From contig JAFYPA010000003.1 of the NCBI GenBank assembly GCA_017560085.1, positions 35,511 through 99,510 on the forward strand: DNA of 64,000 nucleotides, in the 5' to 3' direction. The notes below the pieces were generated by a model, which ran no database searches, had not been told where the DNA came from, and saw only the letters and a program-made list of their open reading frames with translations. The translations under genes were made by a program, and so were the position numbers. This document shows positions 24,643-31,997 of this stretch, piece by piece. The stretch's first letter is position 1; each line of letters begins with the position of its first letter. The DNA comes from Clostridia bacterium (lineage in GTDB: Bacteria > Bacillota > Clostridia > Oscillospirales > CAG-382).

Positions 24643-25563
24643 ATGAACGATATTTATACATGGCCCAACGACCTTTACCCCCTTGTCAAAACAAGATTTG
24701 ATATGAGATACGCCAAGCGTCTTGATGTGATTTCCGAGGTGTGCGATGTTATCGAGCAGGACGAAATCGACTACAGACTTGAGGGCGTGGGCGGATACGG
24801 CGAGCTTCCTCTTTACAACGGCTCAAACCTTATGACCGCCGACCAGAAGAGAAGCTTTATTACAACAATCACTCCCAAGGAGCACGCAATCGCGGTGAGC
24901 CTTTCCTACAAGAAGGCGAAGGTTGACCTTTCCGGTGAAGCGGCAAAGATAGGCACAAGACTTGCGGACTCCGCTTATATGACGGTGCTTAACGAATTCT
25001 ACCGTCTTTTCGGCAATGCTTATTCCGCAGTAGGTGCGGACGGCTGTACGTGGGCGAGCGAAAATCACCCCGTAAACACTCTTGAAGGCTGTGAAACCTA
25101 TTCCAACCTTATCAAGGAAAACCTCAGCGTTGCCTCCATTGTAAAGGCACAGACCCTTGCATCAAAGTTTGTCACTCCCGACGGACTTCCCTTTGCGGGT
25201 AACTTTGACCTTCTTCTCGTAAGCCCCGAGCTTGAGGCGAAGGCTAAGGAAATCTGCGGTCCCAACGCAAAGCTTATGCCCGAAAAGAATCCTGATGCAG
25301 ATGCTCCCATGAATGCCGCAAATCCCGTTTACGGCATGAAGTACCTTGTTGTGGGTGCCGGTGGCGTAGGCTTCTCCGGCAAGCAGTGGGCTCTTGCGGA
25401 CTCTATGCTTCTTCGTGAGGTATTGAAGCTTGTTTACATTTCCAAGCCTACCGTGCTTGTTGCAAATCAGGACAATCCTCTTATTACCGATTACATCGGC
25501 TATGTGGACTTCGGCTTCGGCTTTGCGGATGCCCGTCCCATTATTTTCTCCAATCCCAACTGA
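24643..25563 (+). CDS. Major capsid protein (HK97-fold)
   Basis: 306 residues. Layout of an HK97-fold coat protein: an N-terminal arm (DVISEVCDVIEQDEIDYRLEGVGGYGELP), a spine-helix region rich in Ala and Asp, the NHPVN-type segment ASENHPVNTLEG, and a C-terminal axial domain with PEKNPDADAPMNAANPVYGMKYLV-like strands ending YIGYVDFGFGFADARPI. The middle resembles Mu gpT-type major heads. The short N-arm suggests no cleaved propeptide. AGAAAGGAAC precedes the ATG. Context between the decoration-like and connector genes makes the assignment firm. Confidence 0.82.
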   Translation: MNDIYTWPNDLYPLVKTRFDMRYAKRLDVISEVCDVIEQDEIDYRLEGVGGYGELPLYNGSNLMTADQKRSFITTITPKEHAIAVSLSYKKAKVDLSGEAAKIGTRLADSAYMTVLNEFYRLFGNAYSAVGADGCTWASENHPVNTLEGCETYSNLIKENLSVASIVKAQTLASKFVTPDGLPFAGNFDLLLVSPELEAKAKEICGPNAKLMPEKNPDADAPMNAANPVYGMKYLVVGAGGVGFSGKQWALADSMLLREVLKLVYISKPTVLVANQDNPLITDYIGYVDFGFGFADARPIIFSNPN

Positions 25564-25578
25564 TAATGAGGTGAGAGA

Positions 25579-25830
25579 ATGGAATATGTAAAGCTTATTG
25601 GAGGCGGCTTTATTGAGGGAGTTGCCTCGGATACGAAGGCGAGAGAGCTTGACACTCACGGTCTTATGGCGAAAATAAGACCTGTGGACGGTGATATCCG
25701 TATTGTGTACGGTGCGCTCTCCGAGGCAGACGGCTATACGCTTAAGGCGGGAGAGACTTTTGATTTTGTCGGCTGTATGAGATTTTACGGCACGGCGGAG
25801 CTTGAGTACCTGCTTTTTGATAAGGCTTAA
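25579..25830 (+). CDS. Small structural protein of the capsid cassette
   Basis: 83 residues, beta-rich, unrecognised. It starts 15 bases after the capsid stop behind GAGGTGAGAG. The sequence (IRPVDGDIRIVYGALSEADGYTLKAGETFDFVGCMRFYG) resembles small head-associated or fibre-base beta domains. It may be a second decoration protein or a head-closure factor; this comes from position only. Confidence 0.6.
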   Translation: MEYVKLIGGGFIEGVASDTKARELDTHGLMAKIRPVDGDIRIVYGALSEADGYTLKAGETFDFVGCMRFYGTAELEYLLFDKA

Positions 25831-25836
25831 GCCTCA

Positions 25837-25866
25837 GTCTCTCCCTGCTTTTTTGCGGGGAGGGAC
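25837..25866 (+). other. Strong RNA hairpin inside the cassette
   Basis: GTCTCTCCCTGC (25837-25848) and GCGGGGAGGGAC (25855-25866) make a 12-base-pair stem (two G-U) with a T6 loop, between the small structural gene and the adaptor gene. No T-run follows, so it is more likely a pause, processing or stability element than a terminator. It could set the ratio of head to tail proteins. Confidence 0.6.
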
Positions 25867-25895
25867 GGATGAATATTTACGAAAGGAGATAACTG

Positions 25896-26849
25896 ATGTA
25901 TTCTGTTAAATATACGCTCGGTGAATGCAAGGAAAGAATAATGAAGCATCTCGAGCGCTACAGCTCCAACGGAAAAACGGTTTCCATCGGGGAGACGGTT
26001 GATATTGAGAAAAGACTTATAACAAGCATAAACATTCACCTTGCAAAGCTTGTATACGAGTATCCCCGTACCGTGAAATGCCCGATTCTGTTCCTTTGTC
26101 CCGAGCTTCTTTATGATTACGGAGGCTTTAGGCTTTCGGAAGGAGAGAGCACGGCTTACCGCTTTTCGGTGAAGGACGGTGCTTTTCATATTGTTGCCTC
26201 GGGTAAGGGGCGTATTGAGGTGCGCTCTGACGGGGGCAAGGTATCGCTCTATGCCGTAGACACGGTGAACGGTGCATATTCCGTTGTTTGCGGTGCTGTA
26301 AGGGGCGCAGTCGGAGAGGAATGTGTTATTTCTCTTTCGGCTGACACTGTGCTTGACGTAAGAGGCTTTGTGATTTACGGCGGTGTTCCGAGCGGTGCCG
26401 AATGGCAGGGACTTGTGTGCGACAAGGACAGAATTTCCGCCTATCTTCCCGAGGAATGCGGTGAGGTTGTTTCGCTCAGGGGCGACCGTAACGGCACGGA
26501 TGTATGCGGTATAGCCGAAATAAATCAGGAGCTTCGCACTGTGTCGCTTCCGAGGTCTCTTTACGGGGAGTATACTCTTGAATATATTCCCTTTGCGAAA
26601 AGCTTTGAGGACACTGCACAGGACAGCGAGGAGATTGTACTTTCGCCACTGCTTTTTGATGCTCTTTGCTATATGTGTGCATCCGATCTTTGTCCCGCAA
26701 GCGATCCCGAGCTTTATTCCAAGCTTACCTACAAGTACAGAGAAATTCTGGAAAATATTTACGCAAGAAGCAGGGGCGCAAGAATCGTAAACCGATTTTA
26801 CGGCTTTATAAAAAGAGGTATTGCCGCTCCCTTCGGAAGCGGAAGATGA
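25896..26849 (+). CDS. Probable head-tail adaptor with a beta-sandwich insert
   Basis: 317 residues. The first ~60 (ECKERIMKHLERYSSNGKTV, then INIHLAKLVYEYP) and last ~70 (LLFDALCYMCASDLCPASDP, then YKYREILENIYARSRG) are helical and resemble the halves of gp4/gp6-type adaptor proteins that bind below the portal. Between them about 150 residues of beta-rich sequence resemble a jelly-roll. A helical adaptor split by a beta domain would be unusual. AAAGGAG precedes the ATG. The assignment rests on position and predicted helices. Confidence 0.55.
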   Translation: MYSVKYTLGECKERIMKHLERYSSNGKTVSIGETVDIEKRLITSINIHLAKLVYEYPRTVKCPILFLCPELLYDYGGFRLSEGESTAYRFSVKDGAFHIVASGKGRIEVRSDGGKVSLYAVDTVNGAYSVVCGAVRGAVGEECVISLSADTVLDVRGFVIYGGVPSGAEWQGLVCDKDRISAYLPEECGEVVSLRGDRNGTDVCGIAEINQELRTVSLPRSLYGEYTLEYIPFAKSFEDTAQDSEEIVLSPLLFDALCYMCASDLCPASDPELYSKLTYKYREILENIYARSRGARIVNRFYGFIKRGIAAPFGSGR

Positions 26850-26860
26850 GGTGAGAGGGT

Positions 26861-28693
26861 ATGTCACATATAAACGTAAGATTCCGCGATATGGGAAGTG
26901 CGGGAAGCTCGGTTTACGACCTCGGTCGGTTTGACGGAGGCGTTGCCTTCTGTAAGCAGAGCGGTGAGCTTCTTGAGGGGCAGAGCCCTTATATGAGAAA
27001 TCTTGTGTACGACAAGAATATGCTTCGTACAAGGTTCGGCAAGGAGAGTGTAAGACTTTCGGGCGTGCCCGCGGGGGAACTGCATTCCTACTGTGAAAAT
27101 CTGTTCTTCGGAGGGCTTGTGTTTCATATCGGCTCGGCACTCTATACCTTTGACGGCAAGGACGGACATATGATTTACAGCGGTATGCCCGACTGTGAGA
27201 GTATTGTGTTTGAAATGAATTCGACACTGTATTTCTTCTGCCGTGAGGCGAGGATTTTTACCGTTGACAAAAATTTTACCGTGGCGGAATATGAGATTCC
27301 CACGGTGAAGGTTATGACGGATGCGAAGTACAATCTTGCGGAATACACCGAGCTTGAAATCCCCGACAATATGCTGGGCTTCCGCATAAGCGTTGACTAC
27401 CGCGAAAAGGCGGCGGGGATGGACAGCTACAAGCTCCCCTGTGAGGTTGACGGGGACTATCCCGTTATATTTACCTCGATATCCTCGGGAGCGGTGCTTG
27501 ATGTTGACTATACGGTAAACGGCAACGTTCTCGATATAAAGCGCGAGCTCTTCAGCGCGTGCAACATAAGCTTCGTGCCCGCAAAGGGAAGCAGATACAG
27601 AGAATTCGACAAGATTTTCGGCTGCAGAAGAGTATGCACCTACGGCGGCAGAAGCTCGGGCGGTACAAGAGTATTTTTCAGCGGAAACGATGAATATCCC
27701 GGTTATTATTTTTACAGTGAGCTTTTGTCACCGCTTGAAATAAGAAAGCTTTCCTATGATATTCTCGGAAGCGGAAGCGAAAACGTAACGGCGCTTATAA
27801 GACAGAGAGGCGAGCTTATCGCTCTTTGCGAGAAGGGTGTTTACGCCATTGTCTACTACTTCGATGAGCAAAGCGGTGCGACCTTCAATGTTCGTGAGAT
27901 AAGCTCTGATATCGGGTGCGATATTCCGGGAAGCGTAAGGCTTATTGACAACAGAGTCGTGTTTGCAAATTCAAAGGGCGGTATACACATTATAGTTTCC
28001 TCCGAGTACACGGACGAACTGAGTGTGAGAGCTATATCCGCAAACGTGAACGGTATTTATCCCACACGCGGATTTGTGAGCTTTGATGCAAAGCAGCAGG
28101 GACGCTTTGTGTCTGCGGACTTCGGAAGACGTTACTATCTTGTCTGCCCGTCGGGAAATGTGTATGTATGGGATTACGGCAATTCGCCCTACGTTCTGTC
28201 GCAGAATCCCGCAAGTGCACAGAAGAAGCTCTGCTGGTATTTGTATGACGGATTTTACGAAAAGGCTCTGTTTGAGATATCCGGTGCACTTTTCGGGATA
28301 AGGGAGATTTCCTCGGGCGTGGATTTTGTCCGATTTTCGGATGAGATTGCGGACGATTTCGGGGAGTCCATAGAGTACGAGTATCATTTCCGTGATTATG
28401 ATTTTGGGGATGCATTTTCAAAGAAAGTCCCCCGTGAGATTTATCTTAATGCCACGGGCAGAAACGGCACGCAGATGTATGTCGGCTTTACCTTTGACGG
28501 AAAGCTTCTGCATTTGGAGGGGTATACCTTCAAGGAGCGTGATGAGGAGACTGAGGTTGTAAGGCGAATCTGTATGAGGATTCCCGGGTATGAGATGTAC
28601 CGCACCTCCTTTTCCATATTCGGCACGGGCGGTAAAATCGGTCTTAGTGAGGGTGCTGTGCGTGTGGGAAGAAAAAAGATATATCACAGATAA
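26861..28693 (+). CDS. Probable short-tail nozzle / tail hub (beta-propeller-like)
   Basis: 610 residues of repeating beta units: LFFGGLVFHIGSALYTFDGK, LYFFCREARIFTVDKN, VFFSGNDEYPGYYFYSE, LIALCEKGVYAIVYY, RVVFANSKGGIHII, YYLVCPSGNVYVWDYG. Four- to six-bladed repetition of this kind is seen in the tail nozzles of podoviruses (T7 gp12, P22 gp10), which follow the adaptor gene. Start ATG 26861 behind GAGGTGAGAGG, 11 bases after the adaptor stop. No tail-fibre, tape-measure or baseplate gene follows, fitting a short-tailed particle. Confidence 0.6.
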   Translation: MSHINVRFRDMGSAGSSVYDLGRFDGGVAFCKQSGELLEGQSPYMRNLVYDKNMLRTRFGKESVRLSGVPAGELHSYCENLFFGGLVFHIGSALYTFDGKDGHMIYSGMPDCESIVFEMNSTLYFFCREARIFTVDKNFTVAEYEIPTVKVMTDAKYNLAEYTELEIPDNMLGFRISVDYREKAAGMDSYKLPCEVDGDYPVIFTSISSGAVLDVDYTVNGNVLDIKRELFSACNISFVPAKGSRYREFDKIFGCRRVCTYGGRSSGGTRVFFSGNDEYPGYYFYSELLSPLEIRKLSYDILGSGSENVTALIRQRGELIALCEKGVYAIVYYFDEQSGATFNVREISSDIGCDIPGSVRLIDNRVVFANSKGGIHIIVSSEYTDELSVRAISANVNGIYPTRGFVSFDAKQQGRFVSADFGRRYYLVCPSGNVYVWDYGNSPYVLSQNPASAQKKLCWYLYDGFYEKALFEISGALFGIREISSGVDFVRFSDEIADDFGESIEYEYHFRDYDFGDAFSKKVPREIYLNATGRNGTQMYVGFTFDGKLLHLEGYTFKERDEETEVVRRICMRIPGYEMYRTSFSIFGTGGKIGLSEGAVRVGRKKIYHR

Positions 28694-28714
28694 AGTATTT
28701 TAAGGAGTGTTGTT

Positions 28715-29812
28715 ATGGCATCAAAATGGAAATATGCCGATATGGATTACCGTCAGAGACTGGGGCTTATCGAAAAGGGCAACAAGGATGTTTTTGACGA
28801 GGAGATTGCAAGAACAAAGGAAATAGTCAAGGCAAGGCGTGAGCTTGGTCTTGACACGGCGGCTCAGGAAAAGTGGATTGACGAGGTTGGGTACAATTAT
28901 GCGAAATTCACGGCGGGAGAGGGCGACAAGATAAGCGAAAGCGGTTATGCAAAGCTTTATCTTGAGGACAAGCCCAAGGATACGGAGCCCTCACCCGTGA
29001 AGAGCTACAGAGAAAAGGGCTTCGATGGTACTGCGTACATTTCGGGAGCGAAAAGTAAAATAAAGAAGGCGGGTGAGCTTGCAAAGAGCTCTGCCATGGA
29101 AAAGTCGGAGGAAGCCAAGCGCAAGGCGAAGGAGGAGCTTTATGCTGAAAATCCCCATCTTCTTGAGGCTGTAATAAACAGCGGAGGAAACCCCAACGGC
29201 GGCAAAATGAAGTCCGCGGGTGCTGAGCTTGACGGAATTCTCAAGGAAAGATATGCCGAGATTGACAGACTTCTCGAGGACAAGATTTCCGATATTGATA
29301 AAAGATATGCGGGATATGCGGACGAGATTTCCGAATACAGAAGGAACGGCACCGCAAAGGAGTCGCTCGGTGTGATTGCGGATGTGCTCATAAAGAATGC
29401 CGCAAAGAAGGACGACTATGACTTCGGCGACCTGCCGTGGATGAGTAAGGATAACTCGGACAAGGAGGATTCGGACGACTCCGACGAGGAAAAGAAGAAG
29501 GTCACGGAGGCTTCGGTGCGCAAGGCGCTTTCCGATGATTCGGATGGTAATGGGGACACCGCAAAGGAAAAATCCGACGGAGAAATCGCAGAGAGCGAGG
29601 GCTTGAAGGACAGCGGAATTTACGGTGAGCTTGCAGAGAATGTCGTGAAGGCTCTTGCGAAGGGGACTTCTGTGGGCAATGACAAGCTTCTTGATGTAAT
29701 CGGCAAAATCGTTGCCGAAAGCGGGGACAATTCCTCGGGCACTGCTGAGGTGCTTCGCAAAATCGCAAGAATTCTTGCGATGATTGATGCAAATTCCGAG
29801 GGCAAAGGCTAA
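28715..29812 (+). CDS. Acidic coiled-coil protein, last gene of the cassette
   Basis: 365 residues, highly charged and helical. It begins with LIEKGNKDVFDEEIARTKEIVK, has a Lys/Ala/Glu-rich coiled coil around residues 110-220, then an Asp/Ser/Glu-rich linker (DNSDKEDSDDSDEE) and a C-terminal helix of small residues (AEVLRKIARILAMID). No family recognised. Its place at the end of the morphogenesis genes fits an internal or DNA-ejection protein of a short-tailed particle, but a regulatory role is possible. AAGGAG precedes the ATG. No terminator with a clear T-run follows within 150 bases. Confidence 0.6.
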   Translation: MASKWKYADMDYRQRLGLIEKGNKDVFDEEIARTKEIVKARRELGLDTAAQEKWIDEVGYNYAKFTAGEGDKISESGYAKLYLEDKPKDTEPSPVKSYREKGFDGTAYISGAKSKIKKAGELAKSSAMEKSEEAKRKAKEELYAENPHLLEAVINSGGNPNGGKMKSAGAELDGILKERYAEIDRLLEDKISDIDKRYAGYADEISEYRRNGTAKESLGVIADVLIKNAAKKDDYDFGDLPWMSKDNSDKEDSDDSDEEKKKVTEASVRKALSDDSDGNGDTAKEKSDGEIAESEGLKDSGIYGELAENVVKALAKGTSVGNDKLLDVIGKIVAESGDNSSGTAEVLRKIARILAMIDANSEGKG

Positions 29813-30038
29813 GATTGTTTTTTTCCGAATTGTTAACTCGGTGGAATTTGAAATATGATTATGTAATAATTTGTTTTATGTTTCGGATGAATATGAATAA
29901 AATAAAACGACGGCTTCGATGTTTGTTTATTTTCGGGAACAACTGCAAAGCCTTGATATTTCGGCGTTTTTGTCGAAATTCAACAAGTGCCGCGAATAAA
30001 ATAATTCATATTTTTTCGGACTTTTTGTAAAAAAAGTA
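29813..30038. other. AT-rich intergenic stretch after the cassette
   Basis: No convincing gene. An 8-base-pair hairpin ATTTCGGC / GTCGAAAT (29958-29979) lacks a T-tail, and ACTTTTTGTAAAAAAAGT lies just before the next promoter. Composition is clearly more AT-rich than the cassette. No attachment-site repeat could be matched to the upstream border by eye. Confidence 0.5.
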
Positions 30039-30067
30039 TTGACAAAATCCCTCGGATATGATATAAT
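30039..30067 (+). promoter_or_regulatory. Strong sigma-A promoter of the small peptide gene
   Basis: Consensus TTGACA (30039-30044), 17-base spacer, TATAAT (30062-30067) and TGA extended -10. No LexA-type box is nearby. Confidence 0.85.
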
Positions 30068-30111
30068 CCGTCTGTAAAGTAAAAATAAACAAAATTTTAA
30101 GGAGGCGCTTT

Positions 30112-30225
30112 ATGATGAAATCCAGGAAAGCTGTTATATTTTCATTCGCAGTATCACTTCTGATTACCTTTGCGCTCCTTTACGCGGACAGTGTGAATGC
30201 AACTGCGGTGAGTTGGTTTATTTAA
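30112..30225 (+). CDS. 37-residue secreted or membrane peptide
   Basis: Reads MMKSRKAVIFSFAVS, then LLITFALLYADSVNA, then TAVSWFI and stop. It has a basic N-terminus, one hydrophobic helix, a possible signal-peptidase site after SVNA and a 7-residue hydrophobic tail. AAGGAGG lies 6 bases before the first ATG (a second ATG follows directly), a consensus promoter is 45 bases upstream and a strong terminator starts 22 bases after the stop, so this is a complete, self-contained gene. Possible roles are a peptide signal released from the C-terminus, a small membrane regulator or a holin-like or toxic peptide; nothing in the sequence decides between them. No receptor gene is adjacent. Confidence 0.72.
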   Translation: MMKSRKAVIFSFAVSLLITFALLYADSVNATAVSWFI

Positions 30226-30246
30226 TCGGTCTTGGCTAAAACAGTT

Positions 30247-30282
30247 TCTCCCTCAAGGCTTTTCGGCTTTGAGGGAGATTTT
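30247..30282 (+). terminator. Terminator of the small peptide gene
   Basis: A 14-base-pair stem (TCTCCCTCAAGGCT with its complement, two G-U) with a 4-base loop, then TTTTAT. Confidence 0.88.
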
Positions 30283-30317
30283 ATATTCGGACGGTGATTT
30301 TGCATTACGAATAAAAA

Positions 30318-30343
30318 AAGACGCTTCCTTTCGGAAACGTCTT
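30318..30343 (-). terminator. Terminator of fba
   Basis: On the minus strand AAGACGTTTCC and GGAAGCGTCTT pair around GAAA (one G-U), followed by TTTTTTTA. Confidence 0.88.
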
Positions 30344-30360
30344 GATTTTTGTCTTGGAAA

Positions 30361-31224
30361 TTACGCCTTGTTAGCGGAGCCGAAGAGCTCGATCTTTTCC
30401 TTAACTGTAGCCTTGATAGCTTCAGCGCCGGGAGCGAGGAGCTTTCTGGGGTCGAAGCCCTTGCCCTGGAGATCCTTGCCGTCTTCGATGTACTTTCTTG
30501 TAGCAGCAGCGAAGGAGAGCTGGCATTCTGTGTTAACGTTGATCTTGGATACGCCAAGGTCGATTGCCTTCTTTATCATATCTTCGGGGATACCTGTACC
30601 GCCGTGGAGAACGAGGGGCATCTTGCCTGTCTTTTCCTGAACCTTTGCGAGTGTCTCGAAGGAGAGACCTGCCCAGTTTTCGGGGTACTTACCGTGGATG
30701 TTACCGATACCTGCAGCGAGCATTGTAACGCCGAGGTCTGCAATCATCTTGCATTCGTCGGGATCTGCGCATTCGCCCATACCAACAACGCCGTCCTCTT
30801 CGCCACCGATGGAGCCTACTTCAGCTTCGAGGGAGAGACCCTTTTCAGCAGCAACCTTTACGAGCTCCTTTGTCTTTTCGATGTTTTCTTCAATCGGATA
30901 GTGAGAGCCGTCGAACATGATGGAAGAGAAGCCTGCTTCGATACACTTGTAGCAGTGCTCGTATGTGCCGTGGTCGAGGTGGAGAGCTACGGGAACTGTA
31001 ATCTTGAGCTCGTCAATCATACCGTTGATCATGCCAACGATTGTCTTGTAGCCGCACATATACTTTCCTGCGCCTTCGGATACACCGAGGATTACGGGAG
31101 AGTTCATTTCCTGTGCTGTGAGAAGAATGGACTTTGCCCATTCAAGGTTATTGATGTTGAACTGACCAACTGCGTAGTGGCCTTCCTTTGCCTTTGTGAG
31201 CATTTCCTTTGCAGATACTAACAT
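30361..31224 (-). CDS. fba: Class II fructose-1,6-bisphosphate aldolase
   Basis: Zinc-dependent aldolase of glycolysis, splitting fructose-1,6-bisphosphate into DHAP and glyceraldehyde-3-phosphate. The zinc site HLDHGTYEHC, the GSIGGEEDG loop, AAGIGNIHGKYP and the HGGTGIPEDMIKKAI signature are all present, followed by KINVNTE. I start at 31224 (MLVSAKEML), where GGAGG is 8 bases upstream; the frame to 31275 adds 17 residues over the promoter. Codon use is much more biased than in neighbours, as expected for a highly expressed glycolytic gene. Own promoter and terminator indicate a monocistronic unit. Confidence 0.96.
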   Translation of the reverse strand: MLVSAKEMLTKAKEGHYAVGQFNINNLEWAKSILLTAQEMNSPVILGVSEGAGKYMCGYKTIVGMINGMIDELKITVPVALHLDHGTYEHCYKCIEAGFSSIMFDGSHYPIEENIEKTKELVKVAAEKGLSLEAEVGSIGGEEDGVVGMGECADPDECKMIADLGVTMLAAGIGNIHGKYPENWAGLSFETLAKVQEKTGKMPLVLHGGTGIPEDMIKKAIDLGVSKINVNTECQLSFAAATRKYIEDGKDLQGKGFDPRKLLAPGAEAIKATVKEKIELFGSANKA

Positions 31225-31273
31225 TTTGATATCCTCCGTTATTTTTATTGGGTTGGATTTTACATACCGATAC

Positions 31274-31302
31274 ATTATACACTATATAATGAAAGATTTC
31301 AA
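31274..31302 (-). promoter_or_regulatory. Sigma-A promoter of fba
   Basis: On the minus strand TTGAAA (31302-31297), 17-base spacer, TATAAT (31279-31274). Confidence 0.78.
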
Positions 31303-31456
31303 GGGGTATGCGAAAAATATTACAAATTTCGGCAGATGTGTATACTATTTCGGGATGGGAGAGAATTTTTTATTACTTATTACGAAAAAATAGGGGGTGG
31401 GAGTGTTAAAAGGTGTTGAAATTTGGGATTTTTTGTGTTATAATGGGGTTGCAGAG

Positions 31457-31535
31457 CAAGCTTAATGAATTCCTTCGGCATGAATTGAAATTTTTGATTT
31501 CATGACAATGAAGTTGTCAATTCATTTTGAGCTTG
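31457..31535. repeat. Nested hairpin-array repeat element
   Basis: Outer imperfect inverted arms CAAGCTTAATGAATT (31457-31471) and its near-complement ending at 31535 enclose three small hairpins: AATTC/GAATT (31468-31486), GAAAT/ATTTC (31487-31501) and TGACAA/TTGTCA (31503-31519). The arrangement looks like a MITE- or REP-type dispersed element. The rest of the 31225-31599 gap holds the fba promoter and AT-rich sequence without a supported gene. Confidence 0.55.
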
Positions 31536-31599
31536 GTGTCTAAAACGAACATCCCTTATAGTATGGATGGTGGAATTTGGAGAAATGGTGGTATAATGT

Positions 31600-31923
31600 A
31601 TGAAAAGTCAAAAAGTGTACATTGGTTATACTATTATATTATGGTTTTTTTGGATTATGGTTTTAGTTTTAATTCAGTTTTCGGGGAACTGTTATGATTG
31701 TAAAAACGAGCAACTGTTTCATATGGTTGCCGGTATATCCGGATATGTTAACCTCATTTCCCTTGTCCCTGTTCTACCTGTTTTGTGGATAATTGCATTT
31801 GTAAAATCTATTATGCATAATAAAAAGAAATGGATTGCATTTAATATTGTAAGTATAATTTTTTCTGAAATGCTTTGGTTTTATTTTTTCTGTTATGATA
31901 TATCATTAATACGTGGGTTATGA
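31600..31923 (+). CDS. Small AT-rich membrane protein (hypothetical)
   Basis: 107 residues with three likely membrane helices (about residues 8-28, 45-70 and 78-98) and a short CYDCKNEQ loop between the first two. The gene is clearly more AT-rich than its neighbours and follows a hairpin-array repeat, which suggests recent acquisition. The ribosome site is poor (GGTGG close to the start), so expression is uncertain. No family recognised. Confidence 0.5.
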   Translation: MKSQKVYIGYTIILWFFWIMVLVLIQFSGNCYDCKNEQLFHMVAGISGYVNLISLVPVLPVLWIIAFVKSIMHNKKKWIAFNIVSIIFSEMLWFYFFCYDISLIRGL

Positions 31924-31997
31924 TAATTATAAGTTTTTTATCATACTTTGGTCTGAACTGTAAACAACTTTTATAAATAACTGAACGAGGTACAAAA

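Noticed and set aside
29815..30030. 71-residue frame after the cassette
   Set aside because: No ribosome site, AT-rich random composition, no recognisable features.
18836..30111. Attachment-site repeats bordering the capsid cassette
   Set aside because: No matching direct repeats were found by eye, neither edge has a tRNA gene, and there is no integrase.
31290..31393. 34-residue frame beginning near the fba promoter
   Set aside because: It overlaps the fba promoter region on the other strand and has no ribosome site.
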